From Ktedonobacter robiniae (lineage in GTDB: Bacteria > Chloroflexota > Ktedonobacteria > Ktedonobacterales > Ktedonobacteraceae), in NCBI RefSeq assembly GCF_016587375.1, contig NZ_BNJG01000001.1:1736001-1800000 (forward strand): a stretch of DNA of 64,000 bases, given 5' to 3'. Below, one piece after another: positions 44,756 to 53,318 of the stretch; within the stretch, counting starts at the first letter, position 1, and every line of letters begins with the position of its first letter. A model generated the notes under the pieces. It had not been told where the DNA came from, searched no databases, and was given only the letters and a program-made list of their open reading frames with translations. The position numbers were made by a program, and so were the translations under genes.

Positions 44756-45922
44756 ATGTCAATGCCGATTTCTGGTCCTAACCAGGCTACAAATGCTACC
44801 ACAGCCTCCGCGCCCAAGAATAAGGGTGGCCTGGAGGGTATTGTTGCCGCAACGACGGCCATAAGCAAGGTTGAAGGCAATACTGGCCGCTTGATCTATC
44901 GCGGCTATAATATACATGACCTGGCACGTACAACTATTTTTGAGGAGGTCGTGCACCTGCTCTGGTTTGGACATCTACCAAGCCAGCAAGAACTGACCAA
45001 CCTTCAGCAACGTTTCGCCGCTGAGCGTACCATCCCCGAGAATGTGATGGTGGCGCTGCGTGCTTTACCCACAAGCACTGAGCCTATGGACGCTCTGCGT
45101 ACCGCCGTCTCCGCCTGGGGCGCGGTTGCCATCAAAGGCCAGCCCACGGTGGATCAGGCCATCGCCCTGACGGCACGCTTCCCGCTCTTCCTGGCAGCGT
45201 TCAACCGCCTGCGCCATGGTCAGGAGCCTCTGGAGTCAAAACCCGAACTGGGACATGCCGCGAACTATCTCTATCTGTTGACGGGCGAGGTCCCCTCTGA
45301 AGAGCACGTCCAGGGCCTGAACGCCTATCTCGTGCTCCTGGCCGACCACGGTATGAACGCCTCAACCTTTACGGCGCGTATCGTTGCCAGCACCGAGTCC
45401 GATATCGCCTCCTCTATCGTGGCCGCCATTGGCGCTCTCAAGGGTCCCCTGCATGGTGGCGCACCCTCTAAGGTACAGGATATGCTGCATGAGATCGGCA
45501 CTCCTGAGAATGCCGATAGCTGGATTCGCGACGCAATCACGACTGGCAAGAAGCTGATGGGCTTTGGGCACCGTGTGTACAAAACCACCGATCCACGCGC
45601 AGAAGAATTACGTGAGATGGCTCGCGTCGCCGATCCTCAGGGTTTCGTCTTCACGCGTCGCGTTGAGGAACTGGCGATCTCCATTCTGGAAGAACTCAAG
45701 CCGGGACGCCGCCTCTATACCAATGTTGAGTACTATTCGGCGGCCCTGATGGCCTCTGTTGGCCTCAGCGGCGACCTCTTCACGCCTACCTTCGCGGTGA
45801 GCCGCGTGGGTGGCTGGACCGCTCACGTCCTTGAGCAGGCTGGCAATAACCGCCTGATCCGACCCGAGGCCGAGTATACCGGATCAACCGACCTGGCCTT
45901 CAAGCCACTCAACGAGCGCTAG
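44756..45922 (+). CDS. gltA: Citrate synthase
   Basis: 388 residues from ATG 44756 (AGGAG 10 nt upstream; a longer frame adds 27 unlikely residues). It condenses oxaloacetate and acetyl-CoA in the TCA cycle. Family blocks: GNTGRLIYRGYNI, HGMNASTFTARIVAST, GALKGPLHGGAP (first catalytic His), GFGHRVYKTTDPR (second catalytic His). The third catalytic position, Asp in the NVDFYS motif of E. coli GltA, is Glu here (TNVEYYS). Methylcitrate synthase activity cannot be excluded. No prp genes are nearby. Confidence 0.93.
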   Translation: MSMPISGPNQATNATTASAPKNKGGLEGIVAATTAISKVEGNTGRLIYRGYNIHDLARTTIFEEVVHLLWFGHLPSQQELTNLQQRFAAERTIPENVMVALRALPTSTEPMDALRTAVSAWGAVAIKGQPTVDQAIALTARFPLFLAAFNRLRHGQEPLESKPELGHAANYLYLLTGEVPSEEHVQGLNAYLVLLADHGMNASTFTARIVASTESDIASSIVAAIGALKGPLHGGAPSKVQDMLHEIGTPENADSWIRDAITTGKKLMGFGHRVYKTTDPRAEELREMARVADPQGFVFTRRVEELAISILEELKPGRRLYTNVEYYSAALMASVGLSGDLFTPTFAVSRVGGWTAHVLEQAGNNRLIRPEAEYTGSTDLAFKPLNER

Positions 45923-45926
45923 TGGC

Positions 45927-45995
45927 ACGACGCTACTGAAGTGCGCATCTACATATAAGACAAGCATATGTAGACGTGTACTTCAGTAGCGTCGT
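45927..45995. terminator. Long imperfect hairpin after citrate synthase
   Basis: The arms 45927-45955 and 45967-45995 begin with 16 perfect pairs (ACGACGCTACTGAAGT) and have one internal mismatch block. It starts 5 bases after the stop. Confidence 0.75.
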
Positions 45996-46047
45996 CCCCT
46001 CTTCGTCTCCCTCGTCGGTTTTCATCTCACGGTAAGGAAGTCCTAAC

Positions 46048-46722
46048 ATGCAAACCCAGGCACCACCTTTCGCCACAAACCTTCCACCCTCTCTGCGCCC
46101 CTCTACCTGGAAACTCCTGCGCATATGGACCCTGATCGGCCTGCAATCCTTCGGCGGTGGTTCCTCTACCAGTTATCTCATTCAAAATACCTTCATTGAT
46201 AAACACCGCTACCTTACTATTGAAGAATACATGCATTTCTGGAACTTATGTATTTTTACGCCAGGGATTAATCTGGTCGCGCTCACTATTCTCATCGGGC
46301 GCAAGCTTGGTGGGATACGCGGTATTCTGATCTCGCTGGTGGGCATGCTCGTGCCAAGCGCGGTCGTCACCTGCCTGCTGACGGCGATCTTCACGCTTAT
46401 CCAGGGAAATGCCATCGTCCAGGCAGTGATGCGGGGCGTGGTTCCCGCGACGGCGGGACTGATGCTGTTGGTCGGGCTACGCTTCGCCCAGCCGCTCTTC
46501 AAGCAGGCACAAGCCGAGGGATCAAAAACCTTAATCATAAGCACGATCCTGGTCCTGGCCTGTGCCGCTACAATTATTCTGCTGGAGGTCTCGGTCATTC
46601 CAGTACTACTGTGTACGGCATTGCTCTCTATGCTTTTCTTTACGCCATGGCGCGCCAAGGGCAACCCGGCGACAGCACAACAGGCCATTGAGGCCAGCCA
46701 CGAGGAAGGAGCGGAGAAATAA
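46048..46722 (+). CDS. Chromate transporter, N-terminal-type subunit
   Basis: A 224-residue protein of the CHR (ChrA) family in its short form. It has the signature LQSFGGGSSTSYLI and TPGINLVALTILIGRKLGG with about six transmembrane segments. Short CHR proteins come in pairs of opposite topology; the partner gene is 3 bp downstream. In characterised cases they export chromate or take up anions with sulfate exchange. Confidence 0.88.
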   Translation: MQTQAPPFATNLPPSLRPSTWKLLRIWTLIGLQSFGGGSSTSYLIQNTFIDKHRYLTIEEYMHFWNLCIFTPGINLVALTILIGRKLGGIRGILISLVGMLVPSAVVTCLLTAIFTLIQGNAIVQAVMRGVVPATAGLMLLVGLRFAQPLFKQAQAEGSKTLIISTILVLACAATIILLEVSVIPVLLCTALLSMLFFTPWRAKGNPATAQQAIEASHEEGAEK

Positions 46723-46725
46723 GCC

Positions 46726-47238
46726 ATGGTCGATCCCATCATCTACTTCCTGCTCTTTCTGAAGGCTTCGCTCTTCTCGACTGGTGGCCTGAGCAATCTA
46801 CCAAGCTTACGCCAGGATCTGCTGGCTCACGGCTGGGCAAAGGAGGGCTTCTTTGGCGAGTCGGTCACTATCGGCCAGCTAAGTCCAGGCCCCAATGGCC
46901 TCTGGGTCATCAGCCTGGGCTACTTGACCTACGGCATCGCAGGCGCACTTATGGCCCTGATCGCGATCACCCTGGCGGCACTGCCCGTCCTGCTGGTCTC
47001 TGCAGGCTATGCGCGCATCCAACGCCAGCGCTGGGTTCCCGGCTTTATGCATGGGATCTCGCTCGCCGTGGTTGGTATCCTGCTCACCGTCGTCTGGTCC
47101 ATCATCAAACAGCCAGGCATCGACTGGCGGGGTTGGTGTATCGCGGGCGTAGCCGCTCTGCTTGGGGCAACCAAGCGTGTCAACCTGTTTATCATCCTGC
47201 TCCTGGCAGGTATCGCGGGCTACTTCATCTATCGCTAG
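46726..47238 (+). CDS. Chromate transporter, C-terminal-type subunit
   Basis: A 170-residue protein, the second half of the split CHR pair. Motifs: KASLFSTGGLSNLPSLRQDLL, ESVTIGQLSPGPNGLWVISLGY. About five transmembrane segments. Tight spacing implies obligate co-expression with the first subunit. Confidence 0.88.
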   Translation: MVDPIIYFLLFLKASLFSTGGLSNLPSLRQDLLAHGWAKEGFFGESVTIGQLSPGPNGLWVISLGYLTYGIAGALMALIAITLAALPVLLVSAGYARIQRQRWVPGFMHGISLAVVGILLTVVWSIIKQPGIDWRGWCIAGVAALLGATKRVNLFIILLLAGIAGYFIYR

Positions 47239-47262
47239 AAGTCACATCACTTCAACACATAA

Positions 47263-47315
47263 ATAAGGGAAGCATATTTTGGGCACGGCGAATGCCCAAA
47301 ATGTGCTTCCCTTAT
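47263..47315. terminator. Hairpin terminator after the chromate transporter pair
   Basis: The 23-bp arms (47263-47285 and 47293-47315) have one wobble and a 7-nt loop. The rest of the 295-bp spacer up to 47533 is A+T-rich with no gene recognised. Confidence 0.8.
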
Positions 47316-47533
47316 AGCTGTTAGAAACTTTGGCTGATCTCCATAACTTCTTCCCAGAAGCCTCTCTGTCTTTCTTGCACAAGTAATAAATTCAGCAACA
47401 AAAGTATAATATTCATGTAGTGGAAAGGAAGCATAGTGTGATGTTTCCCTTTTCATAGTTATAGTAAGAGTACTATACCTAATAAATAGCTATCCTGATT
47501 TGAGGGAATTTTTACAGAGAAAGAATATTATGC

Positions 47534-48826
47534 ATGAAAAACCGGATAGAGAGGCGAAAAAAGTGGGCATTATTTCTAAGGACCAGGGATTCCTGGTTGT
47601 TAAAGCGGCTATTATCTCTACTTCAAACGCTCTGTACGATGATACAAAGAGATTGGCAGGCTGATAAGTATTTCCTCCTGGCGATAATCTTGCTTGTATG
47701 GACCTCTGTAGTGGTTATCGCTTATTATCTAAACCATCCTCAACCTGAACCACTGGCAGATAGTTGGAGTTACCTTTATGTCGTCAACCAGATACAGCAT
47801 CACGGGCAAATAGTTAATTTCTGGCGCTTACCGGGTTATCCTTTTCTGATTTACTTGATCTATACACTAGCTGGGCAAGGTAATCTGGGAGCAGTAAGCA
47901 TAGCACAAGGAATGCTTTTTATTTTTAGTACGCTGGAACTATATATCCTGGGCTCATTGATTCTACGTCGCTCCTGGATCGCCTTTTTGCTTAGCCTGTT
48001 TGTTGGGGCAGACATAGTGATTTTATCCAACGTCAAGCCCATCATGTCGGAAGGAATGGCTCTCTGGCTGCTCATTACACTGGCCCTGGCTGTAACGCTC
48101 TTCTTACACACATTACGTCTACGTTTTTTTTGGCTGGTGATACTCTGCGCTCTTCTCCTCTTTTTCACACGGCCCGAGTGGATATATTTGCCCCCGTTTT
48201 TATTTGCGTACCTATTGTTGGTAATATATTGGCGAGGCTTGCAGAGGCGCTTCATTGTACCTATCTTGATTGCAACGCTTCTTCTCTATGGTTTTCTCAG
48301 TGGCTACACACTATTGAATACAATGCAGAATAATTTTAACGGCGTTACCTGGATTCAGAACATCAATCTGCTGGGCAAAGTCTTGCAATATCGGATGGAA
48401 GATGAGGCTTGCCCGCAAGATGCAAAAATTAGTCACATCCTGGACACCTATACGAAGAGAGGCATAACTGATCCATATATCATTCTATCTCAGCAACCAG
48501 TATTGGCCCGCGATTATGCAGCCCGATCAGGTAAATTCGCAAAAGGAATTATCCTTCACCACCCTGGTGAGTTCGCACTGAAGTCTATACCAATCTTTTT
48601 CTCATCGCTAACCGATTTCCATCTACAGTCAGCTGTGCAGACTGACGGCCCCTTTGGCGCGCCTCTGAAGTGGTTACAGGATGAATTCCACGCCTTTTAT
48701 TACTACAACATCCTTTTCCCTTTATGTGCTCTCATCTGGGTTCTTCTCATGTGTATCAGAAAAATGCGCCAGCATGAGATGGTACAGAAGCTGGGGCAAT
48801 TGTGTTGCTGGTGCTCTATGGCATAA
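47534..48826 (+). CDS. Multi-pass membrane glycosyltransferase-like protein, 5' part of a frameshifted gene
   Basis: 430 codons with about nine hydrophobic helices. It resembles GT-C/dolichyl-phosphate-mannose-type transferases in layout: an early acidic loop PLADSWSYLYVVNQI and FTRPEWIYLPP after the sixth helix. No catalytic motif can be assigned with confidence. At the 3' end, QKLGQLCCWCSMA is out of frame with the natural continuation. Adding one G to the GGGG at 48793-48796 gives QKLGAIVLLVLYGIIV and one 660-residue protein with the next frame. The region is A+T-richer than its neighbours, which suggests recent acquisition. Confidence 0.7.
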   Translation: MKNRIERRKKWALFLRTRDSWLLKRLLSLLQTLCTMIQRDWQADKYFLLAIILLVWTSVVVIAYYLNHPQPEPLADSWSYLYVVNQIQHHGQIVNFWRLPGYPFLIYLIYTLAGQGNLGAVSIAQGMLFIFSTLELYILGSLILRRSWIAFLLSLFVGADIVILSNVKPIMSEGMALWLLITLALAVTLFLHTLRLRFFWLVILCALLLFFTRPEWIYLPPFLFAYLLLVIYWRGLQRRFIVPILIATLLLYGFLSGYTLLNTMQNNFNGVTWIQNINLLGKVLQYRMEDEACPQDAKISHILDTYTKRGITDPYIILSQQPVLARDYAARSGKFAKGIILHHPGEFALKSIPIFFSSLTDFHLQSAVQTDGPFGAPLKWLQDEFHAFYYYNILFPLCALIWVLLMCIRKMRQHEMVQKLGQLCCWCSMA

Positions 48827-49515
48827 TAGTTACGACGCTGGCAGCTTATAGAAGCATAGATTATGCACGCATCTATACGTTGCTTAACCCTCTGTTGTTC
48901 CTGATAATAGGGGGAACATTCCTTGCTCCTTTTCTGCTTTTGTGGGCAGGAAAGCTACGCTTCATCTCTGGAGTTGGGAATAATGAAGGCAAGCCTGTGC
49001 GAATGGCTCATAATGGGATACTGATACACCAGCCTAAGAGTCTCTTAAAAGTCGCTTTCAAGCAGAAAATGCCCTTACTATTGGTACTACTCTCTGTTTT
49101 ACTCGCTATTGTTTTGCTCGTTATAAGAAGCTCCAACATTCTAGTAGCCCAAGTTTCCTCCCACGTAGTTCCCCTGGCGTGTCACAAAGAGACTGATAGC
49201 GGAATGCTACATGGCAATGGGGTGGGTATTTTGTTTATCACGGTCGAGAATACCGGCCAATATATTGGACCTACAACTATGCAGGTAGAATTCAAGACCA
49301 GTTCGACCATTGTTCCTCAAGTTAAGCTTAATGTCGTGATTCCAGCTCTTCTGTCTGGAGCCCAAAGGCTGATCATGGTAGATATACCGAAGCCTCCGCA
49401 GGATGGTAGCTTCCTGAACCCTGTAGGTCCGATCAAGATTTCGCTTAATCTTACTCAAGGCAAAGAGTTAGCAAATATAAAGCAGGCGGACAATATCCTT
49501 ATTACACATTGTTAG
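48802..49515 (+). pseudogene. 3' part of the frameshifted membrane glycosyltransferase-like gene
   Basis: 237 codons opening at GTG 48802, without its own ribosome site. It continues the helix pattern (LLVLYGIIVTTLAA, LLFLIIGGTFLAPFLLLW), then one helix (LLLVLLSVLLAIVLLVIR) and a ~130-residue outer beta-like domain ending at 49515. Best read as the C-terminal part of the preceding gene. Confidence 0.65.
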
Positions 49516-49552
49516 CAAAGAGTTGAACGCAGGGATCTTGAGCTTACAAATA

Positions 49553-49602
49553 ATAGATGAGAAGAGGTTGCGGGTGGACACCCGCAACCTCTTCTCATCT
49601 AT
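49553..49602. terminator. Bidirectional hairpin, 24-bp perfect arms
   Basis: The arms 49553-49576 and 49579-49602 have a 2-nt centre. It lies between convergent stops at 49515 and 49607. Confidence 0.85.
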
Positions 49603-49606
49603 GCCT

Positions 49607-50086
49607 CTAAATCAGCTTCTCGTGCTTACCCGCCATGTGGCGGAGCAGCTCCAGTTGCCCAGCGTGATAGGTCTCGTGCCATTGCAACATCCGCAGGCCC
49701 TCGCCTACGGTACGCTTATCAGTGGGATCGGGCTTATGGGCGAGGGCTTCAGGCGTGCTCTGCTCTAGTGCTGTCTGTAAGCGCTGGTGTGAGCTTTCCA
49801 GGCGCTCGACCAATGTCGCCAGGGGCAAGGCCTGCTCTGGATTGGTCAGAGGCTCGGACTCCCGCTTATAAATTTCAGTCTCGTGCTCGTCCAGGACCGG
49901 TGTCTCTCCCAATGCTCTGAGTGCAATATCGCGGTGGACGACGATATGTCCGATAACCCAGTTCATGCAATTACCACCTGCGGAGGGCAGCAACAGGCTC
50001 TCCTCGGTCGTTACATCCTTAGCCTGCATGGTAATGAGATACTGGTTCCGTTTGAAGAAGGACGCCAGGGCTTTAGCTTCTGTCAT
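49607..50086 (-). CDS. DinB-family (DUF664-like) four-helix protein
   Basis: 159 residues from ATG 50086 (AAAGGAG; a longer frame adds 16 residues overlapping rarA). Four-helix bundle with the metal histidines of DinB/YfiT proteins: NWVIGHIVVHRD and WHETYHAGQLELLRHM. Enzymes of this family include thiol transferases and hydrolases; the specific reaction is unknown. It is 5 bp after rarA and probably co-transcribed. Confidence 0.85.
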   Translation of the reverse strand: MTEAKALASFFKRNQYLITMQAKDVTTEESLLLPSAGGNCMNWVIGHIVVHRDIALRALGETPVLDEHETEIYKRESEPLTNPEQALPLATLVERLESSHQRLQTALEQSTPEALAHKPDPTDKRTVGEGLRMLQWHETYHAGQLELLRHMAGKHEKLI

Positions 50087-50091
50087 GTAAA

Positions 50092-51537
50092 TCACTCCTT
50101 TGTATCCTGTTCGGCTTGACGCTTCGCCAACCACCGCTGGATGCTGGCCTCTTTTCCTTGAGTACCCGGTTCATAGAAGCGCTGGCCCGCGAGGCGCTCG
50201 GGGAGGTATTCCTGGAGTTTAGTCACGGGCGGGCGCTCGGGATCGTCGCTCTGCATATCCTTGTAGAAGTCATGTGCGTATTTATAATCCTTGCCGTAGT
50301 CCAGATTCTTCATCAACTGAGTGGGAGCGTTGCGAATCCACAGCGGCACAGGATCATTGGGGCCATTCATGATCTCTGCGCGGATCTGGCTATACGCGTT
50401 GTAGACGGCATTGCTCTTGGGTGCCGCCGCCAGGTAAGCCACAGCCTCTGCCAGGATCACGCCTGCCTCCGGCATGCCAACAAAATGCGTGGCCTGCTGG
50501 GCCGCGACACAGATCGAGAGCGCCTGCGGGTCCGCCAGGCCAATATCCTCAGCCGCCATACGCACGACACGCCGCGCAATGTAGAGCGGGTCCTCGCCCG
50601 CTTCAAGCATGCGCACCAACCAGTAGAGGCTTCCATCGGGATCGGAGCCGCGTACAGACTTATGTAGGGCCGAGATCATATCATAGTGCTGATCGCCGCT
50701 CTTATCATAGAGCAGGGCGCGATGCTGCATGACCTCCTCAACCAGCGCGAGGGTAATGTGGCGCTCATCTGTCCCTCCACCGCTCATGATGCCTTGCGCC
50801 GCCAGTTCCAGGACATTCAACGCTGTGCGCGCGTCCCCACTGGCAAAGATAGAGATGGCCTGCAAGGCCTCCTCGTCGCTGGTAATATGATACTGTCCCA
50901 GGCCATGCTCGTTATCCTCCAGTGCCCGCTGGAGGATGCGCACGATCTGTGCTTCGTCCAGGGCCTTGAGCACAAAGACACGGCAACGTGAGAGAAGCGC
51001 ACTATTCACCTCGAAGCTGGGGTTCTCGGTTGTGGCACCGATCAGGGTCACTGTGCCACGCTCGACGTGTGGCAGCACAGCATCCTGCTGGGCCTTGTTA
51101 AAACGGTGAATTTCGTCAATGAAGAGGATCGTGCGCCGCTGGGAGAACTGGCGCAGTTTGGCGGCCTCGTCGACCACGCGCCGCAGATCCGCCACACCCG
51201 CCGAGGTGGCGCTCAAAGTCACAAAGCGCGCGTCGGCATGGCGCGCAATGGCCTCGGAGAGCGTGGTCTTGCCGCTGCCCGGAGGTCCCCAGAATAGCAT
51301 TGAGGTGACGCGTCCGGACTCAATCGTTCGCCGCAGGAGCTTTCCGGGTCCCAGCAGGTGCTCCTGGCCGACGATCTCGTCCAGGGTACGAGGACGCATC
51401 CGCGAGGCCAGGGGTTCCCCAATTACTTGCGCCCCCTCCTCGCTCTGCGCTGGCACGGCCTTTGGCCCACTCGCCTTCGGGCTCGTATCCTTCTCGGAGA
51501 GGTCACTCCCCCCAAAGAGGGAAAATTGCTCTGGCAT
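50092..51537 (-). CDS. rarA: Replication-associated recombination protein A (AAA+ ATPase)
   Basis: 481 residues from ATG 51537 ([15 protein letters not shown] 8 nt upstream). RarA/MgsA acts at stalled forks. Walker [16 protein letters not shown], Walker [18 protein letters not shown], sensor 1 [14 protein letters not shown], and the C-terminal tetramerisation domain ([20 protein letters not shown]). First gene of a two-gene unit with dinB-like. Confidence 0.95.
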   Translation of the reverse strand: MPEQFSLFGGSDLSEKDTSPKASGPKAVPAQSEEGAQVIGEPLASRMRPRTLDEIVGQEHLLGPGKLLRRTIESGRVTSMLFWGPPGSGKTTLSEAIARHADARFVTLSATSAGVADLRRVVDEAAKLRQFSQRRTILFIDEIHRFNKAQQDAVLPHVERGTVTLIGATTENPSFEVNSALLSRCRVFVLKALDEAQIVRILQRALEDNEHGLGQYHITSDEEALQAISIFASGDARTALNVLELAAQGIMSGGGTDERHITLALVEEVMQHRALLYDKSGDQHYDMISALHKSVRGSDPDGSLYWLVRMLEAGEDPLYIARRVVRMAAEDIGLADPQALSICVAAQQATHFVGMPEAGVILAEAVAYLAAAPKSNAVYNAYSQIRAEIMNGPNDPVPLWIRNAPTQLMKNLDYGKDYKYAHDFYKDMQSDDPERPPVTKLQEYLPERLAGQRFYEPGTQGKEASIQRWLAKRQAEQDTKE

Positions 51538-51567
51538 AGCTACGTCCTCCATGTTCTTTAAATGCTT

Positions 51568-52146
51568 CTAAGCGATCCTGGTCGCGATGAGCAGCCCGGT
51601 TGACCAGTTCAGCTTACATATTCGCAAATCCGAGCGCTGCTCCAGAGTCGCTATCAGGGTCGTGACTCTTGGCTCATGGGCTGGCTCCCAACTCTCCAGA
51701 GGCCTCAGATCATCAATGATATAGAGCCCACCTGGCCTGAGCAGGGCCAACGTCTCATCCAGAAGCTCAAATTTTCCTGGCGGCATATCCGCGAAAATAA
51801 GATCAAAGGTACCTGCTTGCTGGGAGCGAATAAACGCCACACCATCGCCTGTGTGAAAAGTGACGCGTGCATCCCCGCTCAAGAAGTGCCGCGCAATCGC
51901 ATTGTAGCGCTCATTCTTGTCCACAGTCACCAGGCGCGATGCAGTATCCATGCCATCTAGCAACCATGCGGTTCCCATGCCTGTACCGGTTCCCAGTTCA
52001 AGAAAGTTTCCTTCTGGTTTACTCGCCACAAGCGTCCTTAACAGCGATCCCGTTAGAGTATCAGACTGCATGGTAAAGTCAGTTGCGCGTGTCGCCTCCT
52101 CAATCTGCGTCAGCAACGCCGGCAGTATAGCCTGAGTGTCTATCAT
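51568..52146 (-). CDS. SAM-dependent methyltransferase (O-methyltransferase-like)
   Basis: 192 residues from ATG 52146 (MIDTQAILP; GAGAGGA upstream). Rossmann SAM site FLELGTGTGMGTAWLL, acidic VTVDKN, motif IV FDLIFADMPPGKFELL and GGLYIIDDL. Resembles class I O-methyltransferases of the catechol/caffeoyl-CoA type. Substrate unknown. Confidence 0.85.
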   Translation of the reverse strand: MIDTQAILPALLTQIEEATRATDFTMQSDTLTGSLLRTLVASKPEGNFLELGTGTGMGTAWLLDGMDTASRLVTVDKNERYNAIARHFLSGDARVTFHTGDGVAFIRSQQAGTFDLIFADMPPGKFELLDETLALLRPGGLYIIDDLRPLESWEPAHEPRVTTLIATLEQRSDLRICKLNWSTGLLIATRIA

Positions 52147-52271
52147 CGCGTCCTCTCTTCCATGAGTATATTCGATAATCGTACCCCTCAGTATAAAACC
52201 TCGTTCCTCCAGGTGCAACCAACACACTTTTATCACGCCCATGGCTTCGTGCAAGTTGTATGTGTCCGCCT

Positions 52272-53159
52272 CTACAAGTTTACCAGGGCGATACCCGCTA
52301 AGATGGCTCCAATGCCCAGCCACTGGCTCCATTGCAGCCGCTCACGAATAAAGATCCAGGCTAGCAGGACCGTGACTGCGCTATAGAGCGAGGAAAGCAC
52401 GCTCACCAGCGAGACCTGACTTAGCGTTACGCCATAGGTATAGGCAAAGTAGGCAATGGTATCGAGTATCCCTATCGCGGCTAAAAGCCACCAGACCGAG
52501 CCGCGTGGCCAGGTCAATCGCTGTCGACTAATTGGTACGCACAACGTCAATACCACGGGTGTGAACAGGCGAAAAATCCAGATTGGCACCACAGGCCCCA
52601 GCGCCGGCGTCACCTTAAAGCCAAGCATCCAGAAGGCGATGCCATAGCCTATCGATGCCAGGATCGCCAGGAGCACACCTGGAGGCAGCTTTCCTCGTGG
52701 CTTGAGCGCCAGCGCCGCCCGCGCCTCCGGTTCCTGCGCGCTCAGGGGAGTCGCCACGACCGTCACCCCCAACAGGACCACGCCCATTCCTAGCAGTGGC
52801 ACCAGCCCTATACGCTCGCCAGAGGCAAAGGCCAGCAAGGCCGTGACCGCGCTATAACAGGCCGAGATAGGCGAGGCAATCATGACGACCCCAATTTCAA
52901 AAGCCCGGTAGAGCGCCAGCGAGCTTAAAGTGTTCAAGCTAGCCGCTAGCAATGCCCAGAGCCAGATCTCCCACGCACTCCGCGCCAGTACGACCTGTAA
53001 TTGCCCACTTGCCAGCAGAAAGATGCCCAGACCCAGCAGGCCAAAGAACTGCATAAATAATAGCGTCCGATACGATCCTATGCGCTTCGAGGCGAAGCGC
53101 ACAAAAAAATCAGCGCCACCCCAGAAGAGTGCCGCCAACAACCCCAATACAATCCCCAT
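52272..53159 (-). CDS. EamA/DMT-family transporter
   Basis: A 295-residue protein with ten transmembrane helices as two EamA repeats. Family blocks: AALFWGGADFFVRFASK at the start and SLVSVLSSLYSAVTVLLAWIFIRERLQWSQWLGIGAIL at the end. Exports or imports small metabolites across the inner membrane; substrate unknown. GGAGGGG directly before the ATG. Confidence 0.9.
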   Translation of the reverse strand: MGIVLGLLAALFWGGADFFVRFASKRIGSYRTLLFMQFFGLLGLGIFLLASGQLQVVLARSAWEIWLWALLAASLNTLSSLALYRAFEIGVVMIASPISACYSAVTALLAFASGERIGLVPLLGMGVVLLGVTVVATPLSAQEPEARAALALKPRGKLPPGVLLAILASIGYGIAFWMLGFKVTPALGPVVPIWIFRLFTPVVLTLCVPISRQRLTWPRGSVWWLLAAIGILDTIAYFAYTYGVTLSQVSLVSVLSSLYSAVTVLLAWIFIRERLQWSQWLGIGAILAGIALVNL

Positions 53160-53234
53160 GTCCCCTCCAAAACAAATTTAAATTTACCATTATAAATGTA
53201 TCGGCAACCTTGCTCTTCTCAAAAGAGGTATGGT

Positions 53235-53275
53235 GTGTGTGGGCCTGGCTGACCGCGGCAGCCAGGCCCACACAC
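53235..53275. terminator. Hairpin after priA
   Basis: The 16-bp arms (53235-53250 and 53260-53275) lie about 45 nt past the priA stop and 76 nt upstream of the EamA start. No T-tract. Confidence 0.6.
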
Positions 53276-53318
53276 AATAACCCAAATACAAGGATAGGTG
53301 TATTGCTTATAAGCGCTT

